64,000 bases of DNA from Candidatus Hebobacterum abditum. Its GTDB lineage: Bacteria > Armatimonadota > Hebobacteria > Hebobacterales > Hebobacteraceae. Location: contig JALGXW010000001.1 of NCBI GenBank assembly GCA_029821875.1, forward strand, positions 1 through 64,000, read 5' to 3'. A program made the translations under genes and the position numbers. Below are positions 40,404 to 48,862 of this stretch, piece by piece. The notes below the pieces were generated by a model that was not told where the DNA came from, made no database searches, and worked only from the letters and a program-made list of their open reading frames with translations. Every line of letters begins with the position of its first letter. Position 1 is the stretch's first letter.

Positions 40404-41266
40404 TCCGCCTCCGTCTCTGCCTCTGCTTGGCTGGGCTCTGGCTCGCGGGCGGCTGCGCACAGGCGCAGGCAGTCGTCTTGGAGTACAAGCCGAAGGTCGG
40501 ACAGACGGCCACCTACAAGGCGATGTTCGCCGGGCGCATGCAACGTGCTATCGAGGGAGACGTGCCCTTCGCCACCTCCGAGCGGTACGAGGCGACGGCG
40601 ACCCTGACGTATACGAGCGAGGTCCTCTCCCAGACCGATGATGCGACGATCGTGGAGATCCGCATGCGGGAGGGGAAGGCAGACGTCAAGGCCGGCGATG
40701 TCGCGGACGCCGTAGATCTCGGCACGTTGGAGGCAAAGGCCACCGTTGACCGGCGGCGAGTCGCCACCGATGTCGATCTGAACGCCAAGAGTGACTTCGG
40801 CGAGCTCCACCCCGATGTGACAGAGGCCCTTGGTAGCTTGGACCTAGTGGGGGACGCGTGGCTCGGCCTCGTGGACGTCCTCTACCTTCCCGAGGGCGAC
40901 GTGGCGCCGGGCGCCACGTGGTCCCACGAGCCCCTGGAGGAGGAAGAGGATCTTCCCTTCGCGCTCGAGATCAACCACCGCCTACTCGAGCTGACTACGT
41001 ACGCGGGCCGCAAATGCGCGAAGATCGGCGTCTCCTGGCGTGCGCCGTTCACGGACACGCCCTTCCCCGAGGCCGGCGAGGCCGCCGAGGGATCTGCATC
41101 GGGAGTCTTCAGCGGCGAGTATGTAGTGTACTACGACTACGAGAACTGCCTCGAAGTGTATGTGGAGGGGTCCGTCGGCGCAAGCATCAGCGTGGCAGTA
41201 CCTGAGCCCGCCGTGACCGTGACTCAGAATCACCAGACAAACGTCAAGTCAAAGTTGGTCGAGTGA
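40400..41266 (+). CDS. Secreted or lipid-anchored protein of unknown function (paralogue B)
   Basis: 288 residues. The N-terminal 'LAGLWLAGGC' is either a marginal lipobox (Cys at residue 19) or a normal Sec signal. The mature part begins 'VVLEYKPKVGQTATYKAM' and matches paralogue A in layout ('LLELTTYAGRKCAKIGVSW', 'YYDYENCLEVYVEG'), but without Met enrichment. Overlaps paralogue A by ATGA and is followed after 13 bp by the S55 peptidase fusion gene, so the three form an operon of exported proteins. Confidence 0.7.
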   Translation: MIRLRLCLCLAGLWLAGGCAQAQAVVLEYKPKVGQTATYKAMFAGRMQRAIEGDVPFATSERYEATATLTYTSEVLSQTDDATIVEIRMREGKADVKAGDVADAVDLGTLEAKATVDRRRVATDVDLNAKSDFGELHPDVTEALGSLDLVGDAWLGLVDVLYLPEGDVAPGATWSHEPLEEEEDLPFALEINHRLLELTTYAGRKCAKIGVSWRAPFTDTPFPEAGEAAEGSASGVFSGEYVVYYDYENCLEVYVEGSVGASISVAVPEPAVTVTQNHQTNVKSKLVE

Positions 41267-41279
41267 GGCTTCGAGGGGC

Positions 41280-44200
41280 ATGAAAGCCCGACAAGAGGCT
41301 GCGCTGCTGGCGTTCCTCGCTGTCGCCACGGTGCTGTGGGCGTGCGGAAACCATGCCGCGCGCGCGGCCGAGCCGTTGATCCCGCGGTCCGAGATGCTCG
41401 CGGTGGATGAGATACGGTCCGGGATGAAGGGCGTCGGCAAGAGCGTCTTCGAAGGGACGAGGATAGAGAACTTCGGGGTCACCGTGATCGGCGTACTGCG
41501 GCGCGTGAGCTTCGATGGCGACATCATCCTCGTGCGCATCGACTCCGGCCCGCCCGTCTCCAAGGGCTTCGGAGTGGTATCGGGCATGAGCGGCAGTCCC
41601 GTCTACATCGATGGCAAGATCGTGGGTGCCCTCGCCTATGCCTGGCCCTACGCGAAGATTCCCATGGCCGGGGTGACCCCGATCGCGCAGATGCTCGAGG
41701 CCTACCAACCCGGCTCATCCCCGGTCCGGCGACAGGGCACGCTCAGGGCAGCGGAGCCCTTCCGGATTGACGGGCGCGTCGTGAATCAGGTCGTCGTGGC
41801 TCCGAGTGCTCCCGCTCCGTCCCCTACCAGTGCAGCAATCCCGGCGTTGGTCCCGATCAGCACGCCGGTGCTCGTCAGCGGCCTCAGTCCGGCCCTGATC
41901 GGCGCCCTGGGGGACATGCTGGCGCCATATGGGCTCATGCCTGTCGCGGGTGCGGGCGCGGCTGGTCAGGTCCGAACGCGCATGGTGCCCGGGCAGGCCG
42001 TCGGGGCTCGCCTGGTCGGGGGCGACCTGGACATGACCGCCATCGGCACGGTCACGTACGTCAAGGACGACGTGGTGCTCGCGTTCGGGCACCCGATGGC
42101 AAGCCTTGGCACCACCGACATGCCTCTGGTGGCGGCGTACGTGCACGGGGTCATGCCGTCGAACATGCTCTCCTTCAAGCTTGCCTCCGGAGGCCAGGTG
42201 CTTGGGCAGTTCACCGAAGACCGTGCCTGGTGTGTGGGGGGCCAGCTCGGCGGCGAGCCCGAGCTGGTGGACGCCACCCTCAGGGTGAGGGATCTCGACC
42301 GGGGTGTAGCGCGGGAGTACGACGCGGAGGTCGTCCGAAACCGGTCCCTCACATCCATGTTGCTGGCGGCCGTGCTCGCCGGCGCGATCGACAGCGTAGG
42401 ACTGCCCCCCGAGGGCACGACGCGAGCCAAGTTCTCTCTGGATGTGGAGGGGCTACCGCGTCTGGTGCGCGTCAACACGTACACGGCGGAGGGAGACGGC
42501 GGAATACTCGCCCTTCTGCTGGGCGCGATGGGAGCAGGCGAATCCGCGACATCGGAGCTCTCGCAGATCCTCCAGGTGCTACGGGACAGCGAGTTCGGCG
42601 AGGCGCGACTCGAGCGCCTGGCGGTCGAGGTCGAGGTAAGCAAGACGCGACGACTCGCCCGTCTCGAGGACGTGTACATTCCGACACCGGTCGTACGCGC
42701 CGGCGACGACGTGCCCCTGGTCATCACACTCCGTGCCTCCGATGGAGGTATCTCGCAGATCAAGAGGACGGTGCGCATTCCAGAGACGTGTCCACCCGGT
42801 TGGGTGCGGATCGGGTTGGCGGGGGGGCGCAACGCCGAGCTTCTGCGGGCGCGGCTCGACATATCGGAGCCTAGCCCGGTGTCGCTGGACCAGATGGTCG
42901 CGCAGATGCTCGGCCGCCCCAGCAACGACGACCTGGTGGTCGAGGTGGCACTGCCCACAGTTGGGATCGAGGCACGCGGCCACGCCTTCAGTGACCTCCC
43001 CCCAGCGGCACTCCATCTCCTTCGCTCGGCCACTGCGCGGCGTCTGCGCTTGCTGCGCGACCACGTGGAGCATCGGTGGGAGACGGACTGGGTCCTCTCC
43101 GGGACGACGGTGCTGTCCGTGACCGTGGAGGGGAAGGAGAAGGACAAGGCGGGTCGGCTGCCGTCGCCCGAATACCAGCCGCCTCGGTACGAGCAGATCG
43201 CGGGAGGGTTCGGGAACATCTTCTCGAGCTTGGGGTTCAGTGCTGGGGCGCGCCCGAGACAGGTAGGGGAGGCCGATGACGAGATAGACTTCAACGCGCC
43301 ACCTCCAATGCCCACCTGGGACGAGGTCGAGACCGTGGACGAGCGCGAGCTCACCGTGCCCTCCCTCGGCGAGGCGTCTCGAGAGGCGGCCGCTGCCCGC
43401 AGTGAGGCAGTGGGCCGCATCGCGTCGGTCTGGCGGCTCGCCGACCCGAAGGAACTCCTCGAAGGGGAGGCCCTCGGGACGGCCATCCTCAGCCGCGGCG
43501 GCCTGACGCTTGCCCCCAGGCCCGAGGACCTGGTCGAGGCGGAAGAGCGCTGTCTCTGGCCCGTGGCGGTGGCGGCCGATGGTTCGGTATACGTTGGCTC
43601 CTGGACGGACGGCGCCGTTCGCAGAACCACGCCACACGGGGAAGCGCCGGTCGTGCTCGAAACCTCACACGCAGGTGTGCAGGCCCTGGCCTCAGCCCCC
43701 GGGGGCGCGATCTACGCGGCCGGCGTGCCGGGTGGCACCATCTATCGGCTCGTGCCTGGCGAGGAGCCAGCCGAAGTGTGCCACCTGGGAGTCCAGAACG
43801 TCTGGGCTCTGGCCGTGTCCGACGCCGGCGATCTATGGGCGGCGACGGGGCCGGAAGGTAAGCTCTACCGCATCTCTCCCGACGGCAACTCCTCTGTTGC
43901 CTTCACTGCTGCCGACCGGCACATCACCTGTCTGGCCGCCGGCGCTGACGGCACGCTCTACCTCGGGAGCTCGCCGAAGGGAAAGGTGTACGCTCTGCCA
44001 CCCGACGGGCCGCCAGAGGCCGTCTGTGAGGTTGACGCGGCCGTGCAGAGCCTCGCCGTCGGTGCCGACGGCGATCTCTACATCGGCACCTCTCCTAAGG
44101 CACGCGTCTTGAAGGTCGCCAGGGACGGTTCCTTGCGGGAGATACTGAAGGTCAGGACCAAGCACATCTTCGCTCTGCTGGCGGGGCCCGATGGCATCGT

Positions 44201-45569
44201 CTACGCGGCGCCCGGGCCCCCCGCAAAGGTGATCGCGATCTACCCGGACGAAACATCTGCTCTTCTCTACGACGCCAAGACGGCGTGCATCGCCGCCCTG
44301 GCCGGCGACGGGGCCGGGAACGTCTACCTGACAGCGGCCGATAGCGGCCGACTCCTCCGGCTCAACGGCATAGCGCATCGGGTCGGCACCTATCACTCTG
44401 TTGCGCATGATGCCGGGGCAACCGCCCGCTGGGGAACTGTGCGGTGGCGGGGAGATGTTCCCGAGGGTGCGGCGCTAAGCATCTTCACAAGGACCGGCCA
44501 CACGGCACACCCTGATGAGACGTGGAACGAGTGGGCGCAAGTCCCGTCTCGTCCTGGGGCGCAGGTGGCGAGTCCGCCGGGGCGTTATCTCCAGTGTCGG
44601 CTCGACCTCAGCGGTCAAGGTGCAGCTGTCCCGACGGTGGATGCGGTGGAGTTCGTGTATCTCCCTGCGAATCAGGCCCCCGAAGTGCAGCTCACGGCTC
44701 CAAAGGGCGACGAGATCTGGTCTGGGAGGCAGACGATCCGGTGGTCCGGCCGCGATCGCGACGGCGATGAATTGGAATACGAAGTGTACTGGTCGTCGGA
44801 CCGGGGAGCGACATGGAGCGAGATTGAGTCGGAGACGCAGCCGGCGGAGGAAGGGGAGGAGGCCCCTGAAGTTGAGGGAGAGGCTGAGCCGGAGCCTGAG
44901 ACCGGGCTGCCGGGCGAGGACGAGACTACGAGCCAGACTGACTCCTCGGCGGAGACTGCCGCGGGCGGTGGCGCCGAGGCCCTAGTGGGAGTGCGTCGCA
45001 TGGGCGAGTATGAGGACGTGCCGGACGAGGAAGAGCCGCTTGGGCCCCTTCGGGACGAACTCCCCGACGAGGAGGTGGAGCTCGAGGAGGAGTTGGCGGA
45101 AGCAGAAGAGGAGGCCGTGGCGGCCCGGCCGACCGGCCCCCCCTCCCGCGCGACGTCGCTGAAGTGGGACACGGCAAAGGTCCCAGATGGAATCTACTGG
45201 CTGAAGGTAGTGGCCAGCGACGAGAAGGCGAATCCTGCGGACCCCCGAGAGGGGGAGGCCGTGTCACGTCCCCTCCTGGTAGACAACACGCCTCCCGAGC
45301 TGATCCTTGATCTGCGCAGGAAGGATGACGATCCGCCGCCCGATTCGGTGACAGTGTTCGATCGATCGAGCTACGTCACCAGCGCGGAGTTCAGGGTTGG
45401 CGACGGCGAGTGGCTTGCAGCTGTGGCGGAGGACGGCATCTTCGACGGGCAGTTCGAGGCCGTGGTGTTAGACGTGAAACATCTCCCCGAGGGCAGTCAC
45501 GAGGTCGGCGTGAGGGCGCGCGATGCGGCCGGCAACGTCGCGAGCAAGACGCTCCGCTATCAGCGATAG
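41280..45569 (+). CDS. Giant SpoIVB-type (S55) peptidase fused to propeller and Ig-like domains
   Basis: 1,429 residues. The signal peptide (1-30) is followed by an S55 domain with the 'GMSGSPVYIDGK' nucleophile motif (about residues 102-113) and the family's 'VLAFGHPMASLGTTDMPL' block (about 265-283). An uncharacterised beta-rich stretch reaches ~740. Residues ~750-1035 are a propeller of repeated 'VAADGSVYVGSW', 'GADGTLYLGSS', 'GADGDLYIGTS' blades. The C-terminus has an Ig/fibronectin-like region ('PEVQLTAPKGDEIWSGRQ', about 1131) interrupted by a very acidic low-complexity stretch (about 1185-1280). S55 proteins are autocleaving serine peptidases best known from sporulation (SpoIVB); here no sporulation context exists. 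Likely a cell-surface protein. The stop codon lies inside the terminator stem. Confidence 0.82.
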   Translation: MKARQEAALLAFLAVATVLWACGNHAARAAEPLIPRSEMLAVDEIRSGMKGVGKSVFEGTRIENFGVTVIGVLRRVSFDGDIILVRIDSGPPVSKGFGVVSGMSGSPVYIDGKIVGALAYAWPYAKIPMAGVTPIAQMLEAYQPGSSPVRRQGTLRAAEPFRIDGRVVNQVVVAPSAPAPSPTSAAIPALVPISTPVLVSGLSPALIGALGDMLAPYGLMPVAGAGAAGQVRTRMVPGQAVGARLVGGDLDMTAIGTVTYVKDDVVLAFGHPMASLGTTDMPLVAAYVHGVMPSNMLSFKLASGGQVLGQFTEDRAWCVGGQLGGEPELVDATLRVRDLDRGVAREYDAEVVRNRSLTSMLLAAVLAGAIDSVGLPPEGTTRAKFSLDVEGLPRLVRVNTYTAEGDGGILALLLGAMGAGESATSELSQILQVLRDSEFGEARLERLAVEVEVSKTRRLARLEDVYIPTPVVRAGDDVPLVITLRASDGGISQIKRTVRIPETCPPGWVRIGLAGGRNAELLRARLDISEPSPVSLDQMVAQMLGRPSNDDLVVEVALPTVGIEARGHAFSDLPPAALHLLRSATARRLRLLRDHVEHRWETDWVLSGTTVLSVTVEGKEKDKAGRLPSPEYQPPRYEQIAGGFGNIFSSLGFSAGARPRQVGEADDEIDFNAPPPMPTWDEVETVDERELTVPSLGEASREAAAARSEAVGRIASVWRLADPKELLEGEALGTAILSRGGLTLAPRPEDLVEAEERCLWPVAVAADGSVYVGSWTDGAVRRTTPHGEAPVVLETSHAGVQALASAPGGAIYAAGVPGGTIYRLVPGEEPAEVCHLGVQNVWALAVSDAGDLWAATGPEGKLYRISPDGNSSVAFTAADRHITCLAAGADGTLYLGSSPKGKVYALPPDGPPEAVCEVDAAVQSLAVGADGDLYIGTSPKARVLKVARDGSLREILKVRTKHIFALLAGPDGIVYAAPGPPAKVIAIYPDETSALLYDAKTACIAALAGDGAGNVYLTAADSGRLLRLNGIAHRVGTYHSVAHDAGATARWGTVRWRGDVPEGAALSIFTRTGHTAHPDETWNEWAQVPSRPGAQVASPPGRYLQCRLDLSGQGAAVPTVDAVEFVYLPANQAPEVQLTAPKGDEIWSGRQTIRWSGRDRDGDELEYEVYWSSDRGATWSEIESETQPAEEGEEAPEVEGEAEPEPETGLPGEDETTSQTDSSAETAAGGGAEALVGVRRMGEYEDVPDEEEPLGPLRDELPDEEVELEEELAEAEEEAVAARPTGPPSRATSLKWDTAKVPDGIYWLKVVASDEKANPADPREGEAVSRPLLVDNTPPELILDLRRKDDDPPPDSVTVFDRSSYVTSAEFRVGDGEWLAAVAEDGIFDGQFEAVVLDVKHLPEGSHEVGVRARDAAGNVASKTLRYQR

Positions 45570-45579
45570 CGGAGCGTCT
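45547..45579. terminator. Perfect 15-bp hairpin between convergent operons
   Basis: Arms 45547-45561 and 45565-45579 are exact reverse complements around a 3-nt loop. The stem contains the stop codon of the S55 fusion gene (45567-45569). No T-tract follows on either side. Positioned 32 bp from the stop of the minus-strand pilT-like gene, so it likely acts for both operons. Confidence 0.7.
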
Positions 45580-45610
45580 GACGTGAACGGCTCCACCTTC
45601 GGTGCGGCTC

Positions 45611-47230
45611 TCAGCGCATGCTGAGGAACATCTTGAAGTCTTGCGGGTTGCTGGCAACAGACATGGCGATCTGCGGGAGGACCTTCCCCTGCTGCACCAG
45701 CGACTTGAGCGCCTGATCCAGTGTCTGCATTCCGTCGGCCGCGCTGGACTGGAGCACAGACGGCATCTGATGCGTCTTGCCTTCCCGGATCAGGTTGCGA
45801 ATGGCTGAGGTCGCAACCAGGATCTCCTGCGCGCATGTGCGGCCCTTGCCGTCGGCCAGCGGCAGCAGCGTCTGGCAGATGATACCCTCGAGGGTGGTGG
45901 AGAGCTGGACCCTGATCTGCTCCTGCTGGTGAGGCGGGAACACGTCTATGATCCGGTCCAGCGTCTGTGCGGCGCTTGTCGTGTGCAGTGTGGCCAGCAC
46001 CAAGTGCCCGGTCTCGGCCGCGGTGATGGCGGCGCTGATCGTCTCGAGGTCGCGCATCTCGCCGATCAGTATCACGTCGGGGTCCTGCCGGAGCACATGT
46101 CGCAGAGCGACGGAGAACGACTTCGTGTCGCTTCCCACCTCTCGCTGGATTATGATGCTCTTCTCGTTGCGGTGAAGGAACTCGATGGGGTCCTCAACGG
46201 TCACGATGTGCCGGCTCCGCATGACGTTTATCTCACGGATCATCGCGGCCAGGGTGGTGGACTTCCCCGAGCCAGTGGGGCCGGTCACGAGCACGAGTCC
46301 CCGCGGACGTACGGCGAGCTTCTTCAGAACCTCTGGCATGCCCAGGCCGTCCAGCGAGGGCGGGTCGACGGGTACCGCCCGGAAGACGCCGCCAACCGTG
46401 CCTCGCTGGCGATGGACGTTCACCCTGAATCTCGACAGGCCCCGAACGCTGTAGGCGAAGTCGAGTTCCCAGTTCTCCTCGAACTCGCTGATCTGCTCGT
46501 CACTCAGAATGGAGTAGACCAGCTCGTTCATTCGCGTTGGCGTCAGCTTCTCGGTGTTCATGCTGGAAAGCTCGCCGTCGACTCGCAGCATGGGAGCGAC
46601 CCCGACGCTCAGATGGAGGTCTGAGGCCCTGCCCTCGTGCATGACGCGGAGCAGGTCATCGATGTGAAGGATCTCGTCGCTGTCCTGCTCCTTGGCCTCG
46701 GCCTTCTCCTCGGCCACGGGCGCAGATGTCTGGCGCTGCCCGCGGTTGAATTCGGCGTAGAAGCGATCTATCGTACTGCGGACGTCTCTCTCAGTGGCAA
46801 GCAGCGGCTCGATGCGCATGCCGGTGCGAGCCTGGATGAGGTCACACGCCAGGCTGTCGAGCGGGTTCACCATGGCGAGGTGAAGCGTGTTGTCCAGCTG
46901 CGAAACCGGCACAACGCCAAAGCGCCTGGCCATCGACTCCGGGAGCACTTGCATCGCTCCCGCGTTGTACGATACCTTCGAGAGGTCAACGGTCTTCAGG
47001 CCGAGATGACTGCTGAGGACCTGCACGATCTCCTCGGGGCCAACCACGCCCAGCTCGACGAGCACACTGCCAAGCCAGCGGCCCTGCGTCTGCTGGATCG
47101 CCTTCGCGCGCTCCAGCATATGGCGGTCCACCACAGATCCGGAGAGCAAGATCTCCGCCAGCTGATCGCTGTCCGTCTTCAGGACGGCGGCTGCCTTGCC
47201 ACCCTTGCTGCCAGTCTCAACTGCGGACAT
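45611..47230 (-). CDS. PilT-type retraction ATPase fused to an N-terminal MshEN domain
   Basis: 539 residues, ~180 longer than ordinary PilT. Residues ~20-165 form an MshEN/T2SSE_N-like domain ('LAEILLSGSVVDRHMLERA', 'RWLGSVLVELGVVGPEEIV', 'LSSHLGLKTVDLS'), a module that binds c-di-GMP in some assembly ATPases. A charged linker leads to a complete PilT ATPase with 'ASDLHLSVGVAPMLRVDG', Walker A 'GPTGSGKSTTLAAMI' (about residue 316), Asp box 'VTVEDPIEFLH', Walker B 'DVILIGEMRDLET', His box 'GHLVLATLHT' and the PilT-specific 'AIRNLIREGKTHQ'. Last gene of the minor-pilin/HD-GYP operon; a second, normal PilT lies at 54622. Confidence 0.88.
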   Translation of the reverse strand: MSAVETGSKGGKAAAVLKTDSDQLAEILLSGSVVDRHMLERAKAIQQTQGRWLGSVLVELGVVGPEEIVQVLSSHLGLKTVDLSKVSYNAGAMQVLPESMARRFGVVPVSQLDNTLHLAMVNPLDSLACDLIQARTGMRIEPLLATERDVRSTIDRFYAEFNRGQRQTSAPVAEEKAEAKEQDSDEILHIDDLLRVMHEGRASDLHLSVGVAPMLRVDGELSSMNTEKLTPTRMNELVYSILSDEQISEFEENWELDFAYSVRGLSRFRVNVHRQRGTVGGVFRAVPVDPPSLDGLGMPEVLKKLAVRPRGLVLVTGPTGSGKSTTLAAMIREINVMRSRHIVTVEDPIEFLHRNEKSIIIQREVGSDTKSFSVALRHVLRQDPDVILIGEMRDLETISAAITAAETGHLVLATLHTTSAAQTLDRIIDVFPPHQQEQIRVQLSTTLEGIICQTLLPLADGKGRTCAQEILVATSAIRNLIREGKTHQMPSVLQSSAADGMQTLDQALKSLVQQGKVLPQIAMSVASNPQDFKMFLSMR

Positions 47231-47289
47231 ATCGTTTCCCCTTGCGGATTACATGTCTTGTCATCTAGTGACACCACTGACGCGTTGCA

Positions 47290-48717
47290 TCAGCCCCAGC
47301 CTACCGGGAGATGAAGGCCTCTGTCGGCCTCAGCATCCGCGTAGGCGCTTTCCTCGCGGACGGCATCTTTCTGGGACGACCGGTGGGGCCTCCCCTCACC
47401 GACGACGGCGCACAGAGCGTTGACGACGACGGGGTCGTAGAGCTTGGCGTTGTACTGCCGAAGATGCGCCAACACCTCTTGCTCGCTCATCGCCGGCTGG
47501 TAAGGTCGGTCGGTGATCATCGCATCGTAGCAGTCCGCTGCCTGGAGCAGTCGTGCAAGCTGTGGGATCTCCTCTCCTGCCAACCCGTCCGGATAGCCCC
47601 CGCCGTCCCAGGACTCGTGATGATTGCGCACCATTCCGAGGGCATGGCGGCTGGGCCGAAGCGGCCGCAGGATCTGCTCGCCAATGACGCAGTGCTCGCG
47701 GCAGAGGAGGCGCTCCTCGTCTGAGAGGGGCCCGGACTTCATGAGCACGCTGTCGCGTATCCCGATCTTACCCACGTCGTGCAGGGGGCCGAACACCTCG
47801 ATGTCTCGGATCATCCTGTCGGGAAGACCCAGGTACTCGCCCATGTTTACCGCGAGCGCGGCCACGCGTTCGCTGTGCGAGGCCGTGTAGTTGTCACGCG
47901 CGTGCAGGGAATTCACCAGGGAGCGCACGGTCGCGAGATAGCTCCTGCGCAGCTCCTCGTGAAGCTGGGCGCTCTCCAGGGCCTTTGCCGCCATGTTGGC
48001 CAGCGTTGTCAGAATCCGCAGGTCGTCCTTCGTGAAGTGCTGCCGACTGTCGGATCGACGAGCGCCGAGGATGCCCACCAGTCCGTTCGCCAGGCGCAGC
48101 GTTGCGCGCATGGTGGTGCGGCCCCTGTTCCAGGCCGTGATCTTGGACTCGAAGTCCTCCACATCCATCGGCGCCATCGGCAGGAAGTCAGACCAGCCGA
48201 TCTCTGGATCGAGAGAGAAGTCCGGACTGGCCCCACTGACGGTCGGGCACGAGCGCGCGTACACCGGCCTGGCCGTTTCCGGGTCGACGAGAATGAGATA
48301 GGATGCCTCCGCGTTGAGCGCTCCGACCACGGACTCGACGACTGCATGGGTGGCGTGGTCCAGATCGAGGGAGCCGGCCAACTCCGCGCTCGCCGAGCAC
48401 AGCCCGTTGAGTTGCTCCACCCGCTCGTCGAGGCTCTCTACAGCCCCCCTGAGTTGAGTGACCAACGACTTGTTGGCCGCTCTCTGCTCGCGCTCTCGCG
48501 CGCCGAGGTAGAGGATGGTACAGAAGACCAGCAGACCGAGACCTGTGAGCAGGACGACCTCGTCATAGGTCATCCCCGCGACCAAGGGCTGATAGCCGAA
48601 AATCAGCACTACCGAAAGCCAGGTCGCCAGGATCACGATGAAGCTGATCGCGATCCAGACGATCTCCCTTCGCTTCTCGTCCGGGTCCTTCAGGTCCCGA
48701 AAAGGCGGCAGTGGCAC
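47290..48717 (-). CDS. HD-GYP c-di-GMP phosphodiesterase with GAF domain
   Basis: 475 residues: two N-terminal transmembrane helices (about 17-41 and 50-72), a coiled linker, a GAF domain (about 100-250) and an HD-GYP domain with intact metal and substrate motifs ('LHDVGKIGI' about 314, 'HHESWDGGGYPDGL' about 370, 'AADCYDAMITDRPYQ'). HD-GYP proteins hydrolyse c-di-GMP to pGpG or GMP. The start is taken as GTG 48717 because GGAGG precedes it by 5 nt; a TTG at 48729 is possible. Lies between the minor pilin pilX-like gene and the MshEN-PilT gene, implying control of pilus dynamics. Confidence 0.88.
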   Translation of the reverse strand: MPLPPFRDLKDPDEKRREIVWIAISFIVILATWLSVVLIFGYQPLVAGMTYDEVVLLTGLGLLVFCTILYLGAREREQRAANKSLVTQLRGAVESLDERVEQLNGLCSASAELAGSLDLDHATHAVVESVVGALNAEASYLILVDPETARPVYARSCPTVSGASPDFSLDPEIGWSDFLPMAPMDVEDFESKITAWNRGRTTMRATLRLANGLVGILGARRSDSRQHFTKDDLRILTTLANMAAKALESAQLHEELRRSYLATVRSLVNSLHARDNYTASHSERVAALAVNMGEYLGLPDRMIRDIEVFGPLHDVGKIGIRDSVLMKSGPLSDEERLLCREHCVIGEQILRPLRPSRHALGMVRNHHESWDGGGYPDGLAGEEIPQLARLLQAADCYDAMITDRPYQPAMSEQEVLAHLRQYNAKLYDPVVVNALCAVVGEGRPHRSSQKDAVREESAYADAEADRGLHLPVGWG

Positions 48718-48763
48718 CTCGCCCTCCAAGGCTCTGGACTAGACGTCTGCTATGCGCACGCGA

Positions 48764-48791
48764 GCCTGGCCGCTGCCCCCGGCAGCCAGGC
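48764..48791. promoter_or_regulatory. Hairpin between pilX-like and HD-GYP genes
   Basis: GCCTGGC/GCCAGGC plus TGCC/GGCA with a 3-nt bulge, loop CCC. No T-tract. It sits in the only sizeable gap (48718-48862) of this operon, and could reduce read-through into the HD-GYP gene or protect upstream mRNA. Confidence 0.4.
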
Positions 48792-48862
48792 GGCGATTCG
48801 TCCTATTCAGTTCTTCCGCATTCAGCCGTCTTATCTCCAGGCGTTTTGCCGTGGCGGCAGGG

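Noticed and set aside
41966-43630. A 554-codon minus-strand open frame inside the S55 fusion gene
   Set aside because: Ser/Arg/Pro-rich shadow of the real gene; no motif or ribosome-binding site.
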